Positions 46,308 through 55,777 of a stretch of DNA of 64,000 bases are shown here, one piece after another. Location of the stretch: NCBI RefSeq assembly GCF_036634195.1, contig NZ_JAZIFY010000001.1, forward strand, positions 2,242,501 to 2,306,500. Direction: 5' to 3'. The translations under genes were made by a program, and so were the position numbers. The notes under the pieces were generated by a model. The model saw nothing but the letters and a program-made list of their open reading frames with translations. It made no database searches and was not told the origin of the DNA. Origin of the DNA: Streptomyces sp. P9-A4. GTDB lineage: Bacteria; Actinomycetota; Actinomycetes; Streptomycetales; Streptomycetaceae. Positions within the stretch are counted from its first letter, which is position 1; each line of letters starts with the position of its first letter.

Positions 46308-47282
46308 TCAGTGGGTGCTCGCGTCCGTACCCGCGTCCGCCGGGGCCGCCCGGAGGCGCCGTACCCGCAGGGCGAAGACACCCGCCGCACCCCCGACGAG
46401 CAGGGTTCCGGCGGCGAGCCAGGGCAGTGCGAGGAAGGACACCGTGCCGGTCTCCTTCACGTCCTTCGCGGTCGCGGTGAGGGTGACGTCACCCCAGTCG
46501 AGCTGCGGGGAGCCGGTCCAGCGCTCGGTGAGCCTGATCTTCTGCCGGGGCAGCAGCTCGGCCGGCACCTTCGCCAGGTCGCGGTCGAGGAGGGTACGGC
46601 CGAAGAGCCCTTCCGCCTTGAGGACGACCTTGGGGCTGAGGGTGACGTTGCCCCGGTTGAACAGGGTGTACGAGACGACGGCGCTGCTCCTCCGGGTGCC
46701 GGGGACCAGCGGCCGGTCCTGGTCGAGGGTGACGTCCTCGACGGCGAGGGCGGGCACGGTCGGCCCGTTGACCCGGAGGTAGACGCGGGCGGCGACGGCC
46801 CGCTGGACACCGACGGCCACGGAGCCCTTCGCACCGGGGCTGATCCGCTCGTCGAGGGCGACGAGGGCGCCCGGGTGGTCGCCGGGGTCGGCGTCGGCGG
46901 GCACGGTCAGCGTGTACGGGACGGTGACGGCGGAGCCGGGCGGGACGGTGATCCGGGTCCGCGCGGGCTTGATCCAGGCGCCCGCGCCGGTCTGCTTCTC
47001 CCGCTGGGCGCGGACGGCGAAGCCGCCGTCCCGGTCGGTGTTGTAGGCGTCGGCCCCGTAGAGCCGGAAGGTGAGCGGCGCGGCGGTCTTGTTGGCGACG
47101 GTGACCCGGTCGGTGACCGTGGAGCCGGGGTCGGCGGTGAGGAAGAAGTACGGGCGGCTGCCGAGTTTCGCGGCGGCCGGGTAGACGGCCCACTCGCCGT
47201 TCTCGGCGGCCCGCGCGACCGGCGCGAGGCCCAGGAGGACGAGGAGGGCGCTCAGGAGGAGGACGTACGGCTTGACGCGCAC
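46308..47282 (-). CDS. DUF916-type WxL-associated surface protein
   Basis: The 324-residue protein has a Sec signal peptide (VLLLSALLVLLGLAPVARAA), two immunoglobulin-like domains (GSTVTDRVTVANKTAAPLTF and GSAVTVPYTLTVPADADPGD), a C-terminal membrane helix (LALPWLAAGTLLVGGAAGVF) and RVRRLR. DUF916 proteins in Firmicutes accompany WxL proteins at the cell wall, and this one is directly downstream of a WxL-like gene, 66 bases away. It starts with GTG 47282. Confidence 0.85.
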   Translation of the reverse strand: MRVKPYVLLLSALLVLLGLAPVARAAENGEWAVYPAAAKLGSRPYFFLTADPGSTVTDRVTVANKTAAPLTFRLYGADAYNTDRDGGFAVRAQREKQTGAGAWIKPARTRITVPPGSAVTVPYTLTVPADADPGDHPGALVALDERISPGAKGSVAVGVQRAVAARVYLRVNGPTVPALAVEDVTLDQDRPLVPGTRRSSAVVSYTLFNRGNVTLSPKVVLKAEGLFGRTLLDRDLAKVPAELLPRQKIRLTERWTGSPQLDWGDVTLTATAKDVKETGTVSFLALPWLAAGTLLVGGAAGVFALRVRRLRAAPADAGTDASTH

Positions 47283-47348
47283 GGTGCGGAACCCCCGGGG
47301 TGCGGATCGGAGCGGGCCGGCCGGGTGCGCGCCCGGCCCGCTGTGCGG

Positions 47349-48683
47349 TCAGGACAGGGTCAGCGTCAGCACGCCCGCGTACGCGCCCGGCGCGGTGAAC
47401 GCCGGGACGTCGAGGGAGAGCCCGGCGTCGACGGTGAACTCGCCGCCCGTGAGGGCGCCGTTCGGCGTGGAGGCGAGGGTCGCGCCGCCGCTGCCGACCG
47501 GGCCGGCCGAACCGGCCGCGCAGGTGCTGGGGCTGCCCGCCTTGGCGGTGCAGGCCGGGGTCCAGCTGAGGTTCCCGGCGCCGATGGCGCCGCCGGGGCC
47601 GGTGAAGTCGGTGACCTTGCCGGTCAGGGACCAGCCCGCGGGGCCGCCGCGGAAGTCCTTGACCGTCACCGTCTGGAGGGCTCCGGTGGCCGCGCCGCCC
47701 TGGCCGAAGTCGACCGCGGACAGCTGGACGGCGTCACCGGCCTGGGTCATGGACAGCTCGCCGGCCGTGACGGTCGCGGTGACCGTCTGGCTGTTCGGCG
47801 GAGCGGGGACGACGACCTTGTACGCGGCGGGTCCGGCGCCCTTCTCCGGGTCCCAGGCCGCGCCCTCGTACGCCACGATCCCGGTGGTCGCCACGTCGTT
47901 GACCTTCAGACGGGCGGCGAAGGCGCCCTCGCTGTCGGTCGTGACGGTCATCCGGTCCGCGGTCTCGGCGCCGCCGGCCCGGCCGACGACGGTGACCTCG
48001 GTGAGCGGGGTGAACTTGGCGCCGCTGACGGTCACCCGGACCCCGGGGTCACCGGAGGCGTTGTCGAGCTGGAGCGTCCGGGCGTTGGGGCTGGTGACGG
48101 GGCTCGCGACGACCGTCTCGGAGACCGGGGCGGGCGGGTTGAGCACCGTACAGGGGGTGTCCAGCTCCATGAGGTAGCTGGTGTGGATGTTGTAGTCGCC
48201 GGGCGACAGGGTGATCGATCCGGCCTCGGTGACCGTGAAGGTGCCGGTCATGGAGAAGGCCGGGAAGGAGCCCTTGCCGGGGACCGGCGGGTTCTTCTTG
48301 GGTCCGGTGACGGTCACGGCGCCGGACTGGGCGCCGCCGAGGACGACCTTGCCGCTCGGCGTCATGATGTCGGCCGGGAGTGCCAGGTCGACCGGGTTGG
48401 ACGCGGCGGGCTTGGTGATCGTGTAGGTGACGGTCACCGTGTCGCCGACCTTGGGCGCCGACTTGTCGACCGTGATCGCGGACGTGGTCGTGCCCTCGAT
48501 GGCCGGGATGCCGGCGATCGGCGGCGGGACGCAGCGCGTGGGGAACTGCACCTCCACGGAGGTGCTGGTCGCGCCGGCCGGGGCGGCGACGGCGCCGCCG
48601 CCGACGACCGCGAGGGCGGTGGCGCCGAGGACGGCGGTCCAGCGCCGTCTTCGGGCCGCCGCCCGGGATCGGGTGAGTGCCAT
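47349..48683 (-). CDS. secreted WxL-like surface protein
   Basis: This 444-residue secreted protein has a Sec signal peptide (TAVLGATALAVVGGGAVAAP) and two Ig-like repeats (DKSAPKVGDTVTVTYTITKP and QLDNASGDPGVRVTVSGAKF). The C-terminal WxL-type domain has WSLTGKVTDFTGPGGAIGAG, LSWTP, and the closing YAGVLTLTLS. WxL domains bind peptidoglycan non-covalently. The start ATG 48683 has AGGAGGGGG in front. The exact CTGATG-n3-CATCAG dyad lies 82 bases upstream. Confidence 0.85.
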   Translation of the reverse strand: MALTRSRAAARRRRWTAVLGATALAVVGGGAVAAPAGATSTSVEVQFPTRCVPPPIAGIPAIEGTTTSAITVDKSAPKVGDTVTVTYTITKPAASNPVDLALPADIMTPSGKVVLGGAQSGAVTVTGPKKNPPVPGKGSFPAFSMTGTFTVTEAGSITLSPGDYNIHTSYLMELDTPCTVLNPPAPVSETVVASPVTSPNARTLQLDNASGDPGVRVTVSGAKFTPLTEVTVVGRAGGAETADRMTVTTDSEGAFAARLKVNDVATTGIVAYEGAAWDPEKGAGPAAYKVVVPAPPNSQTVTATVTAGELSMTQAGDAVQLSAVDFGQGGAATGALQTVTVKDFRGGPAGWSLTGKVTDFTGPGGAIGAGNLSWTPACTAKAGSPSTCAAGSAGPVGSGGATLASTPNGALTGGEFTVDAGLSLDVPAFTAPGAYAGVLTLTLS

Positions 48684-48765
48684 GGGAGTGCCCCCTCCTG
48701 AGGAATGAGTGGGCGCCATTGACGGCCGCCGGCGAAAAGAAGTCAATGCAAGCGAAAGACATCGA

Positions 48766-48780
48766 CTGATGACCCATCAG
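48766..48780. promoter_or_regulatory. exact surface-gene dyad before the WxL-like gene
   Basis: CTGATG-ACC-CATCAG, identical in both arms to the copy at 4221, stands 82 bases before the WxL-like gene start. Sequence after it is AT-rich (ATAATGTCAAGA). Confidence 0.5.
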
Positions 48781-48840
48781 ATAATGTCAAGATCGCCGAC
48801 TCCGACGTTTCCCCAGGTCACCGCCCCGGAACACGACGGA

Positions 48841-48870
48841 GACCGGTGCCGCCCGAAGGCGACACCGGTC
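48841..48870 (-). terminator. terminator after the small secreted protein gene
   Basis: GACCGGTG pairs with CACCGGTC, and CGCC with GGCG inside it after one mismatch, 15 bases beyond the stop of the upstream gene. Confidence 0.6.
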
Positions 48871-48885
48871 CGGTTGGGGCAGGGC

Positions 48886-49365
48886 TCAGCTGAACACGAA
48901 CGGGCCGGGCGACTGCGAGGTCACCGCGTCGCAGTTCACCGTGACCCCGAAGATCACCATCTTGAGGGCGACACCCGCGAAGTACGAGTTGAGGCTGTCA
49001 CCCGAGGCCACGGTCCCGCTCAGCGGGCCCATGACCACGGACTGCCCGGCAGCGAGCGCCGGGTTCTTCTTCCCGGTGAAGACCCGGGTGCCGCCGCCAC
49101 CCTTGGCCAGCGTCAGGGTCGAGCTGATCGTGTCGGCGCCGACCGCGATCGGCGTCGTGACGGCGGAGGTGACGGTGATGGTCGCGGCGGTGCCGCTCTG
49201 CGTGGCCGCGAGGGTGGCGGTGCCACCGCCCCAGCTTCCGCAGTCGTACGTCGCCGTGGCCGTCCCCGGCGCCACGGCGGCGGCCGTCGGAGCGAAGGCC
49301 AGCGAGGCGGCGGCGATGCCGCCGGCGAGGACCGCGACGGTCCCTAAGGTGCTTCTGCTTCTCAT
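48886..49365 (-). CDS. small secreted protein of the WxL cluster
   Basis: The 159-residue protein has a Sec signal peptide (VAVLAGGIAAASLAFAPTAA) and an all-beta mature part (TATATYDCGSWGGGTATLAA, GTAATITVTSAVTTPIAVGA, VVMGPLSGTVASGDSLNSYF). Two cysteines (DCGSW and NCDAV) may form a disulfide. I do not recognise a named domain. It lies immediately upstream of the WxL-like gene on the same strand and carries a related dyad (49430) upstream, so it may be part of the same surface system. Confidence 0.8.
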   Translation of the reverse strand: MRSRSTLGTVAVLAGGIAAASLAFAPTAAAVAPGTATATYDCGSWGGGTATLAATQSGTAATITVTSAVTTPIAVGADTISSTLTLAKGGGGTRVFTGKKNPALAAGQSVVMGPLSGTVASGDSLNSYFAGVALKMVIFGVTVNCDAVTSQSPGPFVFS

Positions 49366-49429
49366 GGCGAGTTCGAACCCCTTCCGATGACGAACGCAGG
49401 GGTGCGGACACTGCGTGAATGGTGGAGAT

Positions 49430-49444
49430 CTGACGGTCCGTCGG
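49430..49444. promoter_or_regulatory. diverged copy of the surface-gene dyad
   Basis: CTGACG-GTC-CGTCGG keeps the 6+3+6 geometry and 11 of the 12 fixed positions of the degenerate pattern. It lies 64 bases before the small secreted protein start. Confidence 0.35.
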
Positions 49445-49521
49445 ACGAACCGGTGTTCATTGAGACGCAGACCGCCGGGGAAGGCAAGAGAAGATGCGGT
49501 GATCCTTCACAAACACACAAA

Positions 49522-49560
49522 GACACGGAGGGCCCGGCTCTCCGCCGGACCCTCCGTGTC
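49522..49560 (-). terminator. terminator of the cytidine-deaminase-like gene
   Basis: GACACGGAGGG pairs with CCCTCCGTGTC over 11 bp with an inner CCGG/CCGG step. TTTGTGTGTTTG follows on the minus strand. Confidence 0.8.
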
Positions 49561-49578
49561 CTGATCTCGCCGCTCGGT

Positions 49579-49941
49579 TCAGCCCGCGGTGACCGCCGCG
49601 CGCAGCTGTCCGTCCGGGCCCGCGAGCAGCACCGGGGTCTCCGGGCCGCCGAGGTCCCGTACCGCCGCGCGGTCCTCGTCCGAGGCGGCCCCGGCGTTCG
49701 ACACGACGGCCGCCGCCTCCAGCGACCGGGCGCCGCTGGCCACCGCCATGGCGACCGCGGTCCGCAGCGCGCTCAGGCTGAGCGACTCCAGCTCCACCGT
49801 GCCCGCCACGTACGTGCGCCCGGTCTCGTCGCGCACCGCGGCCCCCTCGGGCACGCCGTTGCGCGCGCGGGCGCTCCGCGCCAGCGTGATGATCTTGAGG
49901 TCCTCGGCGCCGAGGTCGCCGTGCTCGCTGCTGAGTGTCAT
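49579..49941 (-). CDS. cytidine deaminase homologue without catalytic residues
   Basis: This 120-residue protein aligns with cytidine deaminases in length and pattern (TYVAGTVELESLSLSALRTA corresponds to the active-site helix). The zinc ligands and catalytic Glu are missing: the [HC]AE position reads SAL, and the PCxxC motif is replaced by PVLLAGPDG. It therefore should not deaminate. A structural or regulatory role is likely. ATG 49941; no partner gene is obvious. Confidence 0.78.
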   Translation of the reverse strand: MTLSSEHGDLGAEDLKIITLARSARARNGVPEGAAVRDETGRTYVAGTVELESLSLSALRTAVAMAVASGARSLEAAAVVSNAGAASDEDRAAVRDLGGPETPVLLAGPDGQLRAAVTAG

Positions 49942-50040
49942 GCCCCGAGCATAGGTCGAGGCCGGGACGGGCCCGGGTCCGGTCTCAGCCCGCGACCGCC
50001 CGGCGTCTCAGCCCGCGACCGGGCCGTCCACCCCGGGGGA

Positions 50041-50928
50041 TCAGCCCGCGACCGGGTACATCGCCCCCCGGCGTCCCTCCGGCGACACCAGCCACTCCAG
50101 CTTCTCCGCCGTGCCCGCCTCCGGCAGCGGCGTGTGCATCACGATCACCAGGTCCGGCCGGGCCGGGACCCTGAGCTGCGTCGCCTCCACGAACAGCGCG
50201 CCGACCAGCGGATGTGTCAGCTCCTTGCGGTTCTGGCCGCCCGGCAGGATGTCCCGCCGGTCCCACAGCTCGACGAACTCCGGGCTCAGCTCCTTGAGCT
50301 CCTCGACCACCGCCCGGAAGCCCTCGTCGTCCGGGCACTCCGAGCAGGCCGAGCGGAACTGCGCGACGACCCTCGGCGCGAGCTCCTCCCAGTACCCCAC
50401 CCGCGCGCGGTAGAGCGGATCGGTGAAGAAGTTCACCAGGCAGTTCTGCGAGATCTCCGGCCGCATCCCGAGCACGATCGACGCCGCGTCGTTGTACAGG
50501 ATCGTGTTCCAGTAGGCGTCCATGATGTGCGCCGGATACGGCATCCACGCGTCGATGAGCCGCCGCAGCCCCTCGCACATGTCCCGGTCCTCCGGGGCCG
50601 TCTGCGGGGCCGGCGGGTTCAGCGCCGCCAGGACGTACAGATGGCGCCGCTCCGCCGGACTCAGCCGCAGCACCCGCGCCACCGAGTCGAGCACCTGCGG
50701 CGAGACCGTGATGTCCCGGCCCTGCTCCAGCCACTGGTACCAGGAGACCCCGACACCCGCGAGGACCGCGACCTCCTCCCGGCGCAGCCCCGGCGTGCGG
50801 CGCCGCGCGCCGCCGTCCGGCAGCCCCGCCTCGGCCGGGCTCACCCGGGCCCGGCGGCTCATCAGGAACTCGCGCAGCTCGCCCAGCCGGTGCTGCTTCA
50901 TCGTGGTGCTCTCGAGAGCGGTGGCCAC
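50041..50928 (-). CDS. XRE-family regulator with MmyB-like ligand domain
   Basis: The 295-residue regulator has an HTH in GLRREEVAVLAGVGVSWYQW followed by LEQGRDITVSPQVLDSVARV, and a C-terminal MmyB-like PAS-type domain (PYPAHIMDAYWNTILYNDAA, SQNCLVNFFTDPLYR, LVIVMHTPLPEAGTAEKLEW) that in relatives binds small lipids. GTG 50928 follows a GGAGGAAG site; ATG 50901 is an alternative. It is divergent from the DHA2 efflux gene, its likely target. Confidence 0.92.
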   Translation of the reverse strand: MATALESTTMKQHRLGELREFLMSRRARVSPAEAGLPDGGARRRTPGLRREEVAVLAGVGVSWYQWLEQGRDITVSPQVLDSVARVLRLSPAERRHLYVLAALNPPAPQTAPEDRDMCEGLRRLIDAWMPYPAHIMDAYWNTILYNDAASIVLGMRPEISQNCLVNFFTDPLYRARVGYWEELAPRVVAQFRSACSECPDDEGFRAVVEELKELSPEFVELWDRRDILPGGQNRKELTHPLVGALFVEATQLRVPARPDLVIVMHTPLPEAGTAEKLEWLVSPEGRRGAMYPVAG

Positions 50929-51019
50929 GTGTGCTTCCTCCCCCTGGATGCCTGGTGGTACGACCAACAGGATAAGTTCCCGCTCCCCAGCGTTGTTCCC
51001 GGACGCCGAAGGTGGGGGC

Positions 51020-52438
51020 ATGGCAACGACGACCTCACCCCCGACCGCCCCCACCGCCTCCGGCACCCCGGACGCCCCGGCCGCTCCCCCGGCCCTCACC
51101 GGCCGCACCCGTCTCATCCTCTTCGTGCTCTGCGCCGCCCAGTTCATGGTCGCGCTGGACTTCTCCGTCCTGAACGTGGCCCTGCCCGTCCTCGGCGCCG
51201 ACCTCGGCCTCGGCCAGTCCGCCCTCCAGTGGGCCGTCACCGCCTTCGCCCTCCCCTCGGGCGGCTTCCTGCTCCTCTTCGGACGCGTCGGCGACCTCTA
51301 CGGACGCAAGAGGCTGTTCCTCGCCGGGCTCGCCCTCTTCGGCGCGGCCTCGCTGCTCGCCACCTTCGCCTGGAACCCGGCCGTCTTCCTCACCGGACGC
51401 GCCCTCCAGGGCATCGGCGCCGCCGCGATCGTGCCCACCGGCATGTCCCTGCTGACCACTACCTTCCCCGAGGGCCCGCTGCGCGACCGGGCGCTCGGCA
51501 TCTCCGGCACCCTGCTCTCGCTCGGCTTCACCGTCGGCATGGTCCTCGGCGGCGTCATGACCGACACCCTCGGCTGGCGCTCCACCATGGGCCTGCTCGC
51601 CCTGTTCAGCGTGATCGTGCTGCCGCTGGCCCCCGGACTGCTCCCCGAGTCCCGCACCCCCGACCGGCCCCGGCTCGACGTGCCCGGCGCGGTCACCGTC
51701 ACCGGCGGTCTGCTCGCCCTGATCTACGCCCTGTCGACGGCCGCCCAGCGCGGCTTCGGCGACGCCGACGTGCTGGTCACCCTGGTGGCGGGCCTGCTGC
51801 TGCTCGCGGTCTTCGTACGCGTCGAGTCCCGGCACGCGGCCCCGCTGGTCTCCCTGCCGATGCTGCGCCGGGGCACGGTCGCCTTCGGCAACCTGGGCGG
51901 TCTGGTCACCTTCTCGATGATGTCGACCGTCGTCTTCGTGCTGACCCTGTACTTCCAGGAGACGCTGGACCTGTCGGCCTTCCAGACCGGCCTGATCTTC
52001 GGTGTGCAGGGCGTGGTGTCGGTCGTGGCCGGCGTGCTCGCGCCGAAGGTGATCGGCCGGATCGGCGCCCGCCGCACCCTCGTCGGCTCGCTCGTCGGAC
52101 AGGGCGTCCTGACGGCCGGGCTGCTCGGTGTGGGCGAGGAGTCGGGCGCGGTCCTGGCGACCGTCGCCGTCTCGGTGGCCTCGATGTTCCACCTCGGCGC
52201 GATCGTCTCGTACGGGCTGACCGTCACCTCCGGCGTCCCGAACGAGGAGCAGGGCCTGGCCACCGGCCTGGTGACCACCACCCAGCAGGTCGGCCTCACC
52301 GTCGGCATCCCGCTGCTCGGCGTCCTCGCCACCACCGGCGGGAACCTCTACGGCGGCGTCCGCACGGTCCTCCTCCTGGACGCGGCGATCCTGCTCGGCA
52401 CCGCGCTCCTGGTCGGCATCGGACTGCGGCGCCGGTGA
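51020..52438 (+). CDS. DHA2-type MFS efflux transporter
   Basis: This 472-residue 14-helix transporter has ALDFSVLNVALPVLGADL in helix 1, LFGRVGDLYGRKRLFLAGL in loop 2-3, and LTGRALQGIGAAAIVPTGMS in helices 4-5, typical of EmrB/QacA efflux pumps. A short Pro/Thr-rich N-terminus precedes it. Its gene is divergent from an XRE/MmyB-type regulator with a 91-base intergenic region, so it is probably that regulator's target. Substrate unknown. Confidence 0.93.
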   Translation: MATTTSPPTAPTASGTPDAPAAPPALTGRTRLILFVLCAAQFMVALDFSVLNVALPVLGADLGLGQSALQWAVTAFALPSGGFLLLFGRVGDLYGRKRLFLAGLALFGAASLLATFAWNPAVFLTGRALQGIGAAAIVPTGMSLLTTTFPEGPLRDRALGISGTLLSLGFTVGMVLGGVMTDTLGWRSTMGLLALFSVIVLPLAPGLLPESRTPDRPRLDVPGAVTVTGGLLALIYALSTAAQRGFGDADVLVTLVAGLLLLAVFVRVESRHAAPLVSLPMLRRGTVAFGNLGGLVTFSMMSTVVFVLTLYFQETLDLSAFQTGLIFGVQGVVSVVAGVLAPKVIGRIGARRTLVGSLVGQGVLTAGLLGVGEESGAVLATVAVSVASMFHLGAIVSYGLTVTSGVPNEEQGLATGLVTTTQQVGLTVGIPLLGVLATTGGNLYGGVRTVLLLDAAILLGTALLVGIGLRRR

Positions 52439-52439
52439 C

Positions 52440-52793
52440 TCAGGGGCGGTCGAGGCGGAGCCGTACCGCCTTCGGAAGACCGGCGACGACGAGGTCGTAC
52501 GAGTCCTCGACGAGCTCCCGGACCATGCGGTCCGGGAGCTCTCCCACGCTCACCGTGTTCCAGTGCCGCTTGTTCATGTGATAGCCGGGGACGATCGCCG
52601 GATACTCCTCGCGGAGCCGTACGGCGTCGTCCGGATCGCATTTCAGATTGACCCGCAGCGGCTCGGACCCGAGCCACGAGAGCGCGAACAGCTTCCCGGC
52701 GACCTTGAAGACGGAGACGTCCGGCCCGAAGGGGAACTCCTCCGTCGCATCGTTGAAGTCCAGACAGAAGGCGCGCAGCTCGTCGGGGGTCAT
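52440..52793 (-). CDS. MmcQ/YjbR-family protein
   Basis: The 117-residue protein of the MmcQ/YjbR (CyaY-like fold) family has DDAVRLREEYPAIVPGYHMN followed by KRHWNTVSVGELPD, and LFALSWLGSEPLRVNLKCDP. Members may bind DNA, and their function is unclear. Its ATG overlaps the CNNM gene stop by four bases (ATGA), making it the last gene of the phoH-ybeY-CNNM unit. Confidence 0.88.
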   Translation of the reverse strand: MTPDELRAFCLDFNDATEEFPFGPDVSVFKVAGKLFALSWLGSEPLRVNLKCDPDDAVRLREEYPAIVPGYHMNKRHWNTVSVGELPDRMVRELVEDSYDLVVAGLPKAVRLRLDRP

Positions 52794-54085
52794 TCCGGGC
52801 TCTCCTCCGGTTCCAGCGGTTCCACGAGAACGGTGACGATCTTGTTCCGCCGGCCGGCCGGGGACTCCGCCGTCAGCCGCAGCGAACGCCCGTCGGGCAG
52901 CTCCACGACCGCCTTCGCGCCGGCGATCGGGACCCGGCCCAGCGCCTTCGCGAGCAGACCGCCGACGGTCTCGACGTCCTCGTCGTCGTACTCGTCGGCC
53001 CCCAGGCCGTACAGCTCGCCCAGGTCGCCGATGTCGAGGCGCGCGGTCACCCGGCGGCGGTCCTCGCCGAGGTCCTCCACCGGCGGCAGCTCCCGGTCGT
53101 ACTCGTCGGTGATCTCCCCGACGATCTCCTCCAGGATGTCCTCGATGGTGACGATGCCGGCGGTGCCGCCGTACTCGTCGATGACGACGGCGACGTGGTT
53201 GCGCTCCTGCTGCATCTCGCGCAGCAGGTCACCGGCGTTCTTGGTGTCGGGCACGAAGGCGGCCGGCCGCATCGCGGTGGAGACCAGGTCGGCCTCGGAC
53301 TCGCGGTTGATGTGCGTCTTGCGGACCAGGTCCTTCAGATACACGATGCCGACGATGTCGTCCTCGTTCTCCCCGGTGACCGGGATGCGGGAGAAGCCGG
53401 AGCGCAGCGCGAGCGTGAGCGCCTGACGGATCGTCTTGTACCGCTCGATGCAGACGAGGTCGGTCCGGGGCACCATCACCTCCCGCACGAGGGTGTCGCC
53501 CAGCTCGAAGACGGAGTGCACCATACGGCGCTCCTCGTCCTCGATCAGCGACTCCCGCTCGGCGAGGTCCACCATGGCCCGCAGCTCCGCCTCGGAGGCG
53601 AACGGACCCTTCCGGAAGCCCTTGCCGGGGGTCAGCGCGTTGCCGATGAGGATCAGCAGCTGCGGGATCGGGCCCATGATCCGGGCCAGCGGCAGCAGCA
53701 CGTACGCGGCGGCCGTCGCCGTGTTCAGCGGGTGCTGGCGGCCGATCGTGCGCGGCGAGACGCCCACGGCCACGTACGAGACGAGGACCATCACGGCGAT
53801 CGCGACGAGCAGTGCCTCCCAGGTCTCCGGGAAGGCCTCCAGACAGACGTAGGTGACGAGGACCCCGGCGGCCATCTCGCAGGCGACGCGGACCAGCAGC
53901 GCCACGTTGAGATAGCGGGTCGGGTCGGCGGCGACCTGGGCGAGCTTCGCGGCCCCGCGCCGCCCGGACCGTACGGCCTCGGCGGCGCGGAAGCTGGAGA
54001 CGCGGGCGAGACCGGCCTCGGCGCACGCGGCCAGCCAGGCCACGACGACCAGGGCGACCGCCCCGAAAATCAGTGAAACGTCCAT
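52790..54085 (-). CDS. CNNM/CorC-type membrane protein with CBS domains
   Basis: This 431-residue protein has an N-terminal DUF21 membrane domain with four helices (FGAVALVVVAWLAACAEAGL, LVAIAVMVLVSYVAVGVSPR, TAAAYVLLPLARIMGPIPQL), a CBS pair (VMVPRTDLVCIERYKTIRQA and VAVVIDEYGGTAGIVTIEDI) and a C-terminal CorC_HlyC domain (GRSLRLTAESPAGRRNKIVT). Relatives act in magnesium homeostasis. It starts four bases after ybeY. Confidence 0.94.
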   Translation of the reverse strand: MDVSLIFGAVALVVVAWLAACAEAGLARVSSFRAAEAVRSGRRGAAKLAQVAADPTRYLNVALLVRVACEMAAGVLVTYVCLEAFPETWEALLVAIAVMVLVSYVAVGVSPRTIGRQHPLNTATAAAYVLLPLARIMGPIPQLLILIGNALTPGKGFRKGPFASEAELRAMVDLAERESLIEDEERRMVHSVFELGDTLVREVMVPRTDLVCIERYKTIRQALTLALRSGFSRIPVTGENEDDIVGIVYLKDLVRKTHINRESEADLVSTAMRPAAFVPDTKNAGDLLREMQQERNHVAVVIDEYGGTAGIVTIEDILEEIVGEITDEYDRELPPVEDLGEDRRRVTARLDIGDLGELYGLGADEYDDEDVETVGGLLAKALGRVPIAGAKAVVELPDGRSLRLTAESPAGRRNKIVTVLVEPLEPEESPE

Positions 54086-54089
54086 CGGG

Positions 54090-54587
54090 TCAGGAGACGG
54101 TCGGCGCGGGGGACGGGCCGGTCAGGCCCTTCTCCTCGCGCCAGCCGTCGACGATCGCCGCCTGGAGTCCGAACATCTCGGCCTTCTCCTCGGGCTCCTC
54201 GTGGTCGTACCCGAGGAGGTGGAGCACACCGTGGACGGTGAGCAGCTGGAGCTCCTCGTCCATGGAGTGCTCCGTCGGCGCGTCCTTGCCCTGCTGGGTG
54301 GCGACCTCGGGGCAGAGCACGATGTCGCCGAGGAGCCCCTGCGGGGGCTCCTCGTCGTCCTTCGCCGGCGGGCGCAGCTCGTCCATCGGGAAGGACATGA
54401 CGTCCGTCGGGCCCGGCAGGTCCATCCACTGGATGTGGAGCTGCTCCATGGCCTCCGCGTCCACCACGATCACCGAGAGTTCGGAGAGCGGGTGGATGCG
54501 CATGCGCGCGAGCGCGTAGCGGGCGATGTCGAGGATCGCCTGCTCGTCGACCTCGGTACCGGACTCGTTGTTGACGTCGATCGACAT
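54090..54587 (-). CDS. ybeY: endoribonuclease YbeY
   Basis: This 165-residue rRNA-processing endonuclease has the zinc motif [16 protein letters not shown] (H-x3-H-x5-H). The preceding [20 protein letters not shown] is the usual substrate loop. It acts in 16S rRNA 3'-end maturation with Era, which is also in this window. It follows phoH by 12 bases. Confidence 0.96.
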   Translation of the reverse strand: MSIDVNNESGTEVDEQAILDIARYALARMRIHPLSELSVIVVDAEAMEQLHIQWMDLPGPTDVMSFPMDELRPPAKDDEEPPQGLLGDIVLCPEVATQQGKDAPTEHSMDEELQLLTVHGVLHLLGYDHEEPEEKAEMFGLQAAIVDGWREEKGLTGPSPAPTVS

Positions 54588-54599
54588 GTGCTCTGCGTT

Positions 54600-55673
<1,074 letters not shown>

Positions 55674-55777
55674 GGGCCGGCACTAAGCCTGCGCATACCT
55701 CCCGTTGCAGGGTTCTCGCTGCTCGACAACCTCTGGATCTCCAAGCCTACGACTCGGCACCGACAGGCCGTAGGGAT

